64,000 nt of DNA from the NCBI GenBank assembly GCA_958295835.1, contig OY282378.1:4179694-4243693 (forward strand). Reading direction: 5' to 3'. The translations under genes and the position numbers were made by a program. Positions 43,329 to 51,681 of this stretch are shown here, one piece after another. The DNA comes from an uncultured Gammaproteobacteria bacterium. GTDB taxonomy: Bacteria; Pseudomonadota; Gammaproteobacteria; HK1. The notes beneath the pieces are model-generated. The model was not told the DNA's origin and did no database searches. It worked only from the letters and a program-made list of their open reading frames with translations. Each line of letters opens with the position of its first letter. Position 1 is the first letter of the stretch.

Positions 43329-44054
43329 ATGGGGGATCCGGAAATGACGGTTGACGTGGCGTCCCGCGTCGATGCCGATGCAGACGGGGGGAGGAGCCGC
43401 CGCACCGGGGAAGCGGCGCCGGCCTCGAAGGAGGCCGCTGCCTCGGAGGAGGCCGCCTCGCAGGCTGCGCTGAACGCCCTGCTGTGCGAACTCCTGCCGC
43501 GCCAGGGGTGCTGGAGCGACGAGGGCTACCTGTGGCTCACCGACCACGGCAACCGCCAGGTCGAGTTCACCGACGGCTTCGTCGAGGAGCTGGCCATGCC
43601 AACCGACACGCACCAGACCATCCTCGCGTTTCTCCATGTCCTGTTCCGCGCCTGGACCCGGCCGCGCGGCGGCGTCGTGGTGGAATCCCCGCTACGGATG
43701 CGCATCCGCGAGGGCAAGTTCCGCGAGCCGGACCTCCTGTTGTTGCGCGATCGCTCGGACCCCCGCCGTCAGAACCGCTACTGGCTGGGTGCGGATCTGG
43801 TCGCCGAGGTGGTCAGCCCGGACGACCCGGATCGGGACTTGGTGGCGAAACGGGCCGATTACGCCGAGGCGGGGATTCCAGAGTACTGGATCGCGGATCC
43901 GCGCGACGAGACGCTCACGGTGCTCGTGCTGCGTGGGGAGGCGTACGTCGAGCACGGCAGGTATGCGCGGGGGGAAGTGGCCGCCTCGGTGCTGCTCGAC
44001 GGCTTCGCGGCGGAAGTGTCGGCGGTGTTCGACGCACCCGAGACGGGCGGGTGA
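43329..44054 (+). CDS. Uma2-family endonuclease-like protein
   Basis: A 241-residue member of the Uma2 family (PD-(D/E)XK fold). The central block WLTDHGNRQVEFTDGFVEEL is followed by FREPDLLLLRDRSD and LVAEVVSPDDPDRDLVAKRA with YAEAGIPEYWIADP, which carry the D...E-x(V) and K-like positions of the fold. The N-terminal 45 residues are an Ala/Glu-rich low-complexity extension. The family is abundant in cyanobacteria and transposon-rich genomes; its role is not established. An ATG at 43344 is an alternative start. It lies before the type ISP-like gene. Confidence 0.75.
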   Translation: MGDPEMTVDVASRVDADADGGRSRRTGEAAPASKEAAASEEAASQAALNALLCELLPRQGCWSDEGYLWLTDHGNRQVEFTDGFVEELAMPTDTHQTILAFLHVLFRAWTRPRGGVVVESPLRMRIREGKFREPDLLLLRDRSDPRRQNRYWLGADLVAEVVSPDDPDRDLVAKRADYAEAGIPEYWIADPRDETLTVLVLRGEAYVEHGRYARGEVAASVLLDGFAAEVSAVFDAPETGG

Positions 44055-44107
44055 ACGCAAGGCGCGGGGGCACGACTTTGCAAGCGGTTGCGGGACGTGG
44101 GAAGGGG

Positions 44108-44195
44108 ATGGACGGCCCGCGGCCGTGCGACCCGGGGGCCGCGTGGCCGCATCCCGCCCGGCTCTGCCCGATGCACGAAGGCGGTCCCCGGTAAC
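44108..44195 (+). repeat. Diverged copy of an 87-bp segment of the type ISP-like gene
   Basis: This stretch aligns with 47183-47269, inside the C-terminal part of the methyltransferase gene, at about 80% identity by eye with one gap. Both begin ATG-G/C-ACGGCCCGC and share the block GGCCCGATGCACC or close variants and GGCGGTCCCCGGT. The two copies flank most of the 44291-47683 gene in direct orientation. It may be a remnant of an earlier gene copy or a mark of how the gene was inserted. Confidence 0.6.
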
Positions 44196-44290
44196 TCTGA
44201 GTACAGCAAGCCGTTCATATCCGCGGCCTGACTGACGGCGGCGTCCGACGCGGAGCATTCTCCCGTCCTCGTGGTCCGCTCCGTGGTCCC

Positions 44291-47200
44291 GTGCCGGATT
44301 CGACCGCGGCTTCGGCAGCAGCCCGGAGCCGGCACCGACCAAGGCAATCAGGCGGGAGCCCTCCGATCCAAGACGCGCTGCAAGACTTCGCCGAGGCGGT
44401 CACCGCCAAGTCGTCCGCGCTGGTCCGGGGCGGGGCGGAGGACCAGCTTCGCGGTCCCTTCGAGCATTTGATGCAGGCGGTGGCGTCGGCGTGGGGCGAG
44501 CGCGTCGTCTGTGCGGGCGAAGCGCCCCTGCCCGACCGTCTCGGGCGTCCCGATTACGCCATCCACCGTAACGGATGGCTGGCCGGGTACGTCGAGCTCA
44601 AGGCGCCCGGCACGGGCGCGAACGCGGCCCGCTTCAAGGGCCGCGACCGGGCGCAGTTCAAGCGTTTCTCGGCCATCCCCAACCTGCTCTACACCGACGG
44701 GAACGAGTGGGCGCTGTACCGGGGCGGCGAGCGTGTGGGGCGAATCGTCCGCCTCTCGGGCGACGTGGCCGGAGAGGGCAGGCAGGCGGTGGCGGGGGAA
44801 GACGCCCGCGCCGTGGAGCCGCTGTTGCGCGGCTTCCTGTCGTGGGAGCCGATCCTGCCGCTGGACCGCGGGGGGCGGATCGACCTCGCGGGCTTCGCGG
44901 CGCTGCTGGCGCCGCTGTGCCGGATGCTGCGCGGCGACGTGTCCGATGCGCTGGCGGACTCCCGATCTCCCCTGGTGCAGCTTGCCGGGGACTGGCGGCA
45001 GCTTCTGTTCCCGGACGCGACGGACGCGCAGTTCGCCGACGCCTACGCCCAGACCGTGGCCTTCGCCCTGTTGCTGGGGCGGAGCGAGGGAGCCGACCCG
45101 CTCACCCTCGACAGTGCGGTGGCCGCGCTGGCCGCACAGCACAACCTGCTGTCCCGCGCCCTGCAGGTGCTGACCGACCCCGGGGCGCGCACGGAGATGG
45201 CCGCTTCGCTCGATCTGCTGCTGCGGGTGGTGTCCGTGGTGCCGTCCGTCCTGCTGGCCGGGCCGCGCGATCCGTGGCTGTACTTCTACGAGGACTTCCT
45301 CGCCGCCTACGACCCGAAGCTGCGCAAGGACGCCGGGGCCTACTACACGCCGGTGGAGGTGGTGCGCGCGCAGGTGCGTCTGGTCGACGACGTGCTTGTC
45401 CACCGGCTGCGAAGGCCACTCGGCTTCGCCGGCCCCGATGTCGTCACCCTCGATCCGGCGGCGGGCACCGGGACCTACCTCCTCGGGGTCATCGAGCACG
45501 CCTTGGGCCGCATCGAGGCGGAGCAGGGTGCGGGGGCCGTGGCGGGGCAGGCCGCCGCGCTCGCGGAGAACCTTTACGGCTTCGAGCTGATGGTCGGTCC
45601 ATACGCGGTGAGCGAGTTGCGGGTGAGCCGCGCCCTGCGGGACCGGGGGGCGCCGCCGGGAACCGCCGCGCGCGTGTACCTGACGGACACACTGGAGAGT
45701 CCGCACGCCGAGCCGCCGCAACTGCCGCTCTTCATGCGGCCCATCTCCGAGCAGCGGGTGAAGGCGCTCGCGGTCAAGAGAGAGGCGCCGGTCCTCGTCT
45801 GCCTCGGCAATCCGCCCTACGACCGCCACGAGGCGGCGAGAGCCGACAACGGGGACCGCACGGGATCTTGGGTTCGATGGGGCGACGACGGGCAAGGGAG
45901 GGAGGCCATCCTGCGCGACTTCCTCGACCCGGTGGCGGCCGCGGGGCATGGGGTTCGCGTCAAGAACCTCTACAACCTGTACGTCTACTTCTGGCGGTGG
46001 GCGTTGTGGAAGGTGTTCGAGCAGGAAGGGGCGGAGGGTGGCGGGGTGGTGAGCTTCATCACCGCGTCGAGCTGGCTCGACGGTGACGCCTTCGGGGGGA
46101 TGCGCGAGCACCTGCGGCGGGTGTGCGATGAGGTCCGGATCCTCGACTTGGGCGGTGAGGGGCGGGGGACGCGCCGGAGCGAGAACGTATTCGCCATCCA
46201 GACGCCGGTGGCGGTGGCGGTCGCATGGCGAACGAAGGCGGCGGACCGGGAGAGGCCCGCCGACGTGCGCTATGCCCGCGTCGAAGGCTCGCGCGCGGAG
46301 AAGCTCGCCGCCCTCGACGCCATCGGGGGACTTGCGAGCGTGGCATGGCGGGAGTGCCCGGATGGCTGGCAGGCGCCGTTCCGTCCGGCGGGGGAGGGGG
46401 AGTACTTCGCCTGGCCGCTGCTGACCGATCTCATGCCGTGGCAGCATTCGGGGGTGCAGTTGAAGCGGACTTGGCCGATCGCACCGGATACCGAGACACT
46501 GAAACGGCGCTGGCGGGCGCTGCTCGCATCCGCGGACCCGGTGGAGCGGGCCAAGGCGTTTCGTGAAACGGGGGATCGCACGGTCGAGGGCACGTATCAC
46601 GTCACCTTGACGGGGCATGACGATCCGACGCCGATTGCCGATCTGCCGAGTGACGCTCCCATCCCCGAAGTCCGGCGATACGCCTATCGTTCGTTCGACC
46701 GGCACTGCATCATCGCGGACGGCCGCCTGATGTCCCGGCCGCGCCCCGATCTCTGGCGCGTCCACGGCGAACGGCAGGTGTATTTGACGAGCCTGTTCTC
46801 CCAGGCTCCGGGGCCGGGTCCCGCGCTCACTTCATCGGCGGTACTGCCCGATCTCGATCATTTTCGAGGCTCCTACGGAGCCAAGGCGGTGATCCCGCTC
46901 TACCGCATCGCCGATGCATCCGAGCCGAACGTCCTGCCTAGTCTCCTCGATCGGTTGAGCGCAGAGTACGGGCGTCCGGTCACGCCGGAGGACTTCGCCG
47001 CCTACGTCTATGGCGTATCGGCCCACCCGGCCTTCACGGCCCGGTTCTCCGGGGAGCTGGAGACGCGCGAGCTGCGCATCCCGGTGACCCGGGACGGCGC
47101 CCTGTTCGAGGAAGTGCGCGGCCAGGGGGCGCGGTTGCTCTGGCTGCATACCTGGGGCGAGCGCTTCGTGTCAGAGGAACAGATGCACGGCCCGCACCCG

Positions 47201-47683
47201 CGCGGCCTTCGTCCGCGGGGCCGAATCCCGTCCGGCTCGGCCCGATGCACCAGGGCGGTCCCCGGTGACGCGGAGGGCTGTCCCACATCCTTCCGCTACG
47301 ACGGCGTGACCCGGACCCTTCACATCGGAGAGGGCGAGTACGCGCCCGTCGCGCCGGAGGTCTACGGGTTCGAGGTGTCGGGCCTCAAGGTGGTGCAGTC
47401 GTGGCTGAGGTACCGGATGCGGAACGGGGCCGGCCGGGCGTCCTCGCCGCTGGACGGCATCCGTCCCGAGCGCTGGACTTCCCGGTTCACCACGGAGTTG
47501 CTCGAGCTGCTCTGGGTGCTGGAAGCGACCGTCGAGGGCTGGCCGGAACAGGAGAGGCTGCTTGAGGCGGTGCTCGAGGGCGACTGCCTCCGGGCCGGCG
47601 AGTTGCCGCCCGTCCCGGAGGAGATGCGCAAGGCGCCGAGGGCGCGGAAGGCGGAAACACCCTCGCTCGATCTGGACGGCTGA
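44291..47683 (+). CDS. Type ISP-like restriction enzyme / N6-adenine methyltransferase
   Basis: 1130 residues. An N-terminal PD-(D/E)XK-like nuclease domain has D88 in RPDYAIHR and E102/K104 in YVELKAPG. A helical region follows. The N6-adenine methyltransferase has motif I LDPAAGTGTYLLG (about residue 388) and catalytic motif IV NPPY (507). A C-terminal target-recognition domain has EVYGFEVSGLKVVQSWLRYR and RPERWTSRFTTELLELLWVL, as in type ISP enzymes. The DEAD helicase of full type ISP enzymes (LlaGI-like) is absent, so it resembles a type IIG-like combined enzyme. Start GTG 44291 is uncertain. The last 22 bases are duplicated downstream. Confidence 0.85.
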   Translation: MPDSTAASAAARSRHRPRQSGGSPPIQDALQDFAEAVTAKSSALVRGGAEDQLRGPFEHLMQAVASAWGERVVCAGEAPLPDRLGRPDYAIHRNGWLAGYVELKAPGTGANAARFKGRDRAQFKRFSAIPNLLYTDGNEWALYRGGERVGRIVRLSGDVAGEGRQAVAGEDARAVEPLLRGFLSWEPILPLDRGGRIDLAGFAALLAPLCRMLRGDVSDALADSRSPLVQLAGDWRQLLFPDATDAQFADAYAQTVAFALLLGRSEGADPLTLDSAVAALAAQHNLLSRALQVLTDPGARTEMAASLDLLLRVVSVVPSVLLAGPRDPWLYFYEDFLAAYDPKLRKDAGAYYTPVEVVRAQVRLVDDVLVHRLRRPLGFAGPDVVTLDPAAGTGTYLLGVIEHALGRIEAEQGAGAVAGQAAALAENLYGFELMVGPYAVSELRVSRALRDRGAPPGTAARVYLTDTLESPHAEPPQLPLFMRPISEQRVKALAVKREAPVLVCLGNPPYDRHEAARADNGDRTGSWVRWGDDGQGREAILRDFLDPVAAAGHGVRVKNLYNLYVYFWRWALWKVFEQEGAEGGGVVSFITASSWLDGDAFGGMREHLRRVCDEVRILDLGGEGRGTRRSENVFAIQTPVAVAVAWRTKAADRERPADVRYARVEGSRAEKLAALDAIGGLASVAWRECPDGWQAPFRPAGEGEYFAWPLLTDLMPWQHSGVQLKRTWPIAPDTETLKRRWRALLASADPVERAKAFRETGDRTVEGTYHVTLTGHDDPTPIADLPSDAPIPEVRRYAYRSFDRHCIIADGRLMSRPRPDLWRVHGERQVYLTSLFSQAPGPGPALTSSAVLPDLDHFRGSYGAKAVIPLYRIADASEPNVLPSLLDRLSAEYGRPVTPEDFAAYVYGVSAHPAFTARFSGELETRELRIPVTRDGALFEEVRGQGARLLWLHTWGERFVSEEQMHGPHPRGLRPRGRIPSGSARCTRAVPGDAEGCPTSFRYDGVTRTLHIGEGEYAPVAPEVYGFEVSGLKVVQSWLRYRMRNGAGRASSPLDGIRPERWTSRFTTELLELLWVLEATVEGWPEQERLLEAVLEGDCLRAGELPPVPEEMRKAPRARKAETPSLDLDG

Positions 47684-47776
47684 TCCGCCCGCGGCGGCAA
47701 CCCGCCCGGGTCGAAGAGCGCTACGTTCAACCCATGGATAGCGACAGAGCACCGTCGATCTGGACGGCTGATCCGC
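47667..47776 (+). repeat. Duplicated 3' end of the methyltransferase gene
   Basis: The 22-mer TCGATCTGGACGGCTGATCC-GC occurs at 47667-47688, where it holds the last codons and stop of the methyltransferase, and exactly again at 47755-47776 (period 88). The bases between them are not conserved. A 61-codon frame (47734-47922) covers the second copy and has no recognisable product. Together with the nadE array this fills the 559-bp gap between two converging genes. Confidence 0.8.
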
Positions 47777-47934
47777 GTGCGGTAAGGAGGGTGACGAAAA
47801 TAGAGTTTCCAGGTGACGGCGGTTTCTGCATCGAAGCGCGTGTCACGGTAACCGGATCGGTGAATTGCGCCCGCGATGCAGTTGGAAACCTTAATTCGAT
47901 CAGTCTCCTAAGCCGTTCATGAGGTCGATCGGCC

Positions 47935-48242
47935 GCGGCGCAATCGGCCGGCAGACGGCCGCACCCGCTTCCAGGCGCGCAGCGAACAGGCGGAGAGCCG
48001 GCTTTCGCGCGGATCGAAGCCGGCAGGGGAAGGGCTTTCACCCAACGCCAGGCCGAAGGCGCGACGCTACCCGCCCGTTCACACGGGCTCAGCCGCCGGA
48101 CAGCAGCGTCCGCTTCGCCCGCTTCCAGGCGCGCAGCGAACAGGCGGAGAGCTGGCTTTCGCGCAGATCGAAGCCGGCAGGGGAAGGGCTTTCACCCAAC
48201 GCCAGGCCGAAGGCGCGACGCTACCCGCCCGTTCACACGGGC
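47935..48242 (-). repeat. Two extra 154-bp copies of the nadE 3' end
   Basis: Downstream of nadE (minus strand) the last 30 codons of the gene plus its stop are repeated with a period of 154 bp. The real stop is at 48243-48245. A second copy of the same stop context is at 48089-48091 and a third, diverged, is near 47935. Each unit adds a spacer containing GCCCGT/ACGGGC, a hairpin that could be the nadE terminator. The copies differ from the gene at several codons (for example SACSLRAWKRAKRTLLSGG against PAYAPRAWERAKRALLSGG), so they are not very recent. Confidence 0.85.
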
Positions 48243-50186
48243 TCAGCCGCCGGACAGCAGCGCCCGTTTCGCCCGCTCCCAGGCGCGCGGTGCGTAGGCG
48301 GGGAGCTGGCTTTCGCGCAGATCGAAGCCGAAGGCGCGCTTGCTCAGCACGATGATCGGCGGCGCCTGGATACGCTTGAAGCAACTGGCGCGCAACTGCC
48401 CGGCGACCCATTCCAGATCCTCGACGAAGGCGCGGGCATCGGGGAAGTACGCCCGGAGCCGATCTTCGTCGCCCCATCCGATGCGCTCCGGCAGCGCCCC
48501 CGCGCGATACCACTCCAGGAGGTCGAGGGGATGGCGCCGGTACTCGACGAGCTGGCGCAGCAGGGCGTCGTGGTATCCGTACCGGATCGGGTCGCCCAGC
48601 CCCCGGGTGACGTCCTGGGCCTCGGACAGCTCCGCGCTCGGCACGGTCCCGCCGTCGATGAGGTTGCGGGGAATGACCTCGCGCCCGAACACCGTGTCGT
48701 TGAGATGCCGGGCGAGGGCGAAGACCTGGGTCTTGTAGAGATCCGCGATCGGCGCCACCGCGCCGTTGACGTCGCCGTAGAGGGTCGCGTAGCCGAGTGC
48801 GACCTCGGTCTTGTTGCCGTTGTTGGTGAATACCAGGCCGCACTTCGCGGCCAGTCCCGCGAGCATGTCGGAGCCCCGGATCCGGGCCTGGACGTTCTCG
48901 TCCACGAGCCGCGTGTACGTTCCGGGTTCGTGTTCGAATCCGGCGGCGCGGATCCGTGCCGACAGTGCGCGGTAGAGGTCCTCGATCGGACAGCTCAGGT
49001 AGTCGATCCCGAGCGCCTCGCACAGCGAACGGGCGTTCTCGCGGGTGACGCCGGCGTTGAACCGGGTGGGCATGTTGACCGCGAAGACGCGCTCCGGCCC
49101 GAACGCGATCCGGAGCATGCACGCGACGACGCCGGAGTCGATGCCGCCGCTCACGCCGATGAGGTAGCGGTTGCCGCATCCGCGGACGTGGTCGAGGTGC
49201 CGGAGCCCGGTGAGGATCGCGTCGTGGATCGCCTCGATCTCCGTCTGCTCCGGTGCGATCCCGGTGCTCCCGATGTTTCCGGTGTTCCCGGTGTTTTCGG
49301 CGCTTCCGTCGCTCCCGCCGAACACCAGCATGGCTTCGCGCCAGGGCGGCGCCCGACCCGCGAGCGAGCCGCCGGTGCGGTACCCGCAGGTATCCCCGTC
49401 GAACACCAGGACGTTCTTCCCGTTGTTCTGCGCCCCGACCTGGTTGACGTAGAAGAACGGCACCGGCGAGCGCGCCATCGCCTCGCGCACCACGCGGTGG
49501 CGCTTGTCGTTCTTCTGCCAGGTCCAGGGCGACGCGGACAGGTTGACCACGAGGTCGGCGCCGGCCCGGTGCCAGGCCCGCAGGGTGTCGAGCGTCTCGT
49601 GACGGTCACGGTAGTCCTGGTGCCAGACGTCCTCGCAGAGCTGCACCCCGAGACGGAGGGCGCCGCGCCGGGCCGGGATCTCGTAGGGGATGGTCCAGTC
49701 GGAGACGCGGGTGCCGGTCTCGCCGGCAATCTTGCGCAACGAGTAGAAGTGCCGGTCGTCGTCGAAGAACCGGTAGTTCGGATGCAGGGTCTTCGGATGC
49801 ACGCCGTGGGGGAGGGGGGCAGGGAGGCCCGTGCGCTCGACGAAGCGCCCGTCGTGGCAGACCCACGCCGCGTTGAGCTTTCGTACCCGGCCGTCCTCGC
49901 CGATCGCGGCGCGGTCGAGCGCGACGTTGCCGAACACGACGGCGATCCCGCGGCTCGCCTCTCGGATCGCGTCGCTCCAGCCCTCGAAGTCCTCGACCAG
50001 CGCGTCGATCTCCCACGTATCGCCCAGGATGTAGCCGGGGACGCACATCTCCGGGAACGCCACGATCGCCGCCCCCACCGCGCGCGCCCGCTCGATGAAG
50101 CCGAGCATCGACCCGACGTTGAGGTCCGGCCGGCCGGCGCGCACCTCCATCTGCGCGAGCGCGACCGCCGGGAGGCCGTCAGGCAT
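48243..50186 (-). CDS. nadE: Glutamine-dependent NAD+ synthetase
   Basis: Last step of NAD synthesis: amidation of nicotinic acid adenine dinucleotide with ammonia from glutamine. The 647-residue protein has an N-terminal nitrilase-type glutaminase with triad E46 (AFPEMCVPGY), K132 (PKTLHPNYRFFDDDRHF) and C184 (VQLCEDVW). The C-terminal synthetase has the PP-loop LIGVSGGIDSGVVACML and FTNNGNKTEVALGYATLYGD. Between them is an unusual linker GNTGNIGSTG-type repeat. I start at ATG 50186; the open frame extends upstream through the palindromic repeats. The 3' end is duplicated twice downstream. Confidence 0.95.
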   Translation of the reverse strand: MPDGLPAVALAQMEVRAGRPDLNVGSMLGFIERARAVGAAIVAFPEMCVPGYILGDTWEIDALVEDFEGWSDAIREASRGIAVVFGNVALDRAAIGEDGRVRKLNAAWVCHDGRFVERTGLPAPLPHGVHPKTLHPNYRFFDDDRHFYSLRKIAGETGTRVSDWTIPYEIPARRGALRLGVQLCEDVWHQDYRDRHETLDTLRAWHRAGADLVVNLSASPWTWQKNDKRHRVVREAMARSPVPFFYVNQVGAQNNGKNVLVFDGDTCGYRTGGSLAGRAPPWREAMLVFGGSDGSAENTGNTGNIGSTGIAPEQTEIEAIHDAILTGLRHLDHVRGCGNRYLIGVSGGIDSGVVACMLRIAFGPERVFAVNMPTRFNAGVTRENARSLCEALGIDYLSCPIEDLYRALSARIRAAGFEHEPGTYTRLVDENVQARIRGSDMLAGLAAKCGLVFTNNGNKTEVALGYATLYGDVNGAVAPIADLYKTQVFALARHLNDTVFGREVIPRNLIDGGTVPSAELSEAQDVTRGLGDPIRYGYHDALLRQLVEYRRHPLDLLEWYRAGALPERIGWGDEDRLRAYFPDARAFVEDLEWVAGQLRASCFKRIQAPPIIVLSKRAFGFDLRESQLPAYAPRAWERAKRALLSGG

Positions 50187-50218
50187 GGCGGGGGTTCCGC
50201 GCACCGGATACGAGGCGC

Positions 50219-50425
50219 AACGAATGGCGGGGTGCTGCGGGATACACTTCCGATCGCACGCCGGGGGCATCTTCCCCGGTGCCGGCATGGCGCGAGGAAC
50301 GGCGGAGTGATGCGGAATACACTTCGCGCGCCGGGTGCAGGACGCGACCGCGCCGGCGCGGTCGCCCCACGATTTCGTTGCGCGAAATCGCCGGATGCAG
50401 GACGCGGCCGCCAGCGCGGTCGCAT
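50219..50425 (+). repeat. Repeat-rich intergenic region with palindromic element copy C
   Basis: The 302-bp gap between nadE and the permease gene holds three nested repeats. A direct repeat of about 34 bp (starting near 50219 and 50299) contains GGATACACTTC or GGAATACACTTC. A second direct repeat of 23 bp, period 60, contains TGCAGGACGCG (50331 and 50391). The palindromic element consists of a perfect 22-base palindrome at 50344-50365, followed by CGATTTCG/CGAAATCG at 50370-50390. It is the inverted form of the element at 22858 and 57981. No gene is seen here. Confidence 0.75.
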
Positions 50426-50488
50426 CGGCGTCCAACGCGCTGACAGGCGGGAAACGAGTTTGTTCTATGCAAGGGTCAGGGGGACGGC

Positions 50489-51574
50489 ATGGCCGAGGTG
50501 ACGGGGGGCTCGAACACGGTGCGGATGCTGCTCACCGCGGCGGCGTTCGTGGTGGTGGTGGCGGGGATGCGCGCGGCCGAGGCCATCGTCGTGCCGTTCC
50601 TGCTCTCGATCTTCATCGCGATCATCAGCGCACCGCCTCTGTTCTGGCTGGAACGCAAGGGGCTGCCCCGCTGGCTCGCCATGCTCGTCGTCATCGGCGT
50701 CATTATAGCGGCGGGCGTCGGGTTGACGGCGCTCGTCGGAACGTCGATCCGGGAGTTCTCCCGCGACCTCCCGGTGTACAAGGCCCGGATGAACGAGCTG
50801 GCGGTTCCGCTCTTCGAGTGGCTTCGCGCCTGGGGCGTCAGCGTCTCGGCCGGTGACTTCGCGGGCTATTTCAAGCCGGGCGCGGCGATCCAGCTCGCCG
50901 CCGACCTGCTCAACGGGTTCGGCGGCGTGCTCGGCAACGCATTCCTGATCTTCCTCACCGTGGTCTTCATCCTGTTCGAGGCGACCAGCTTCCCGCGCAA
51001 GTTCCGGGCGGTGGCCGGAGACCCCGGCCACACCCTCGACAAGTTCGCCGTCTTCAGCGGGAACGTGAAGCGCTACCTCGTGATCAAGACCGCCGCGAGC
51101 CTCGGGACGGGGGTCGCGATCGGGCTCTGGCTCGCGGTGCTCGGGGTCGACTACCCGGTGCTCTGGGGCGTGCTCGCGTTCCTGCTGAACTACGTCCCCA
51201 ACATCGGCTCGATCATCGCGGCGGCGCCGGCGGTGCTGTTCGCGCTGGTCCAGCTCGGGCCGGGCGCGGCGTTGTGGTCGGCCGTGGGCTACCTCGTCGT
51301 GAACGTCCTCGTCGGCAGCGTCATCGAGCCCCGCTTCATGGGCCGCGGTCTCGGCCTCTCGACGCTCGTGGTGTTCCTGTCCCTGATCTTCTGGGGCTGG
51401 GCCCTCGGCCTGGTCGGCATGTTCCTCTCGGTCCCGCTGACGATGATGATCAAGATCGCCCTCGACTCGCGCCCGGACACCCACTGGATCGCGGTGCTGC
51501 TCGGACCGGAAGGCGCCGCGGAGGGCGGGCCGGCCATGCGGGCGCCGGGGCCGGACTCCGGGCATGGGGCTTGA
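50489..51574 (+). CDS. AI-2E family transporter (PerM-like)
   Basis: A 361-residue membrane protein of the AI-2E/PerM family with seven to eight hydrophobic segments. Landmarks are VVPFLLSIFIAIISAPPLFW, VLAFLLNYVPNIGSIIAAAP, the conserved NVLVGSVIEPRFMGRGLGLS and FFGW-like LIFWGWALGLVGMFLSVPLT. Members export autoinducer-2 or act as sodium/proton antiporters, and which applies cannot be seen. The ATG at 50489 follows a GGGGGA site. It stands alone between nadE and gpmA. Confidence 0.88.
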   Translation: MAEVTGGSNTVRMLLTAAAFVVVVAGMRAAEAIVVPFLLSIFIAIISAPPLFWLERKGLPRWLAMLVVIGVIIAAGVGLTALVGTSIREFSRDLPVYKARMNELAVPLFEWLRAWGVSVSAGDFAGYFKPGAAIQLAADLLNGFGGVLGNAFLIFLTVVFILFEATSFPRKFRAVAGDPGHTLDKFAVFSGNVKRYLVIKTAASLGTGVAIGLWLAVLGVDYPVLWGVLAFLLNYVPNIGSIIAAAPAVLFALVQLGPGAALWSAVGYLVVNVLVGSVIEPRFMGRGLGLSTLVVFLSLIFWGWALGLVGMFLSVPLTMMIKIALDSRPDTHWIAVLLGPEGAAEGGPAMRAPGPDSGHGA

Positions 51575-51681
51575 AGGTGGCGTTCAAGTAACATATTGAT
51601 GAGACAACAGATTCATATGCGGTTACCTTGGATCCGGTCCGGCCTCGCCCATCCGGCCCCCGCGGCAAGGGACGGTACGAC

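Noticed and set aside
47919..50501. An 860-codon plus-strand frame across nadE
   Set aside because: Shadow of nadE on the other strand; repeats in its product come from the nadE 3' duplication.
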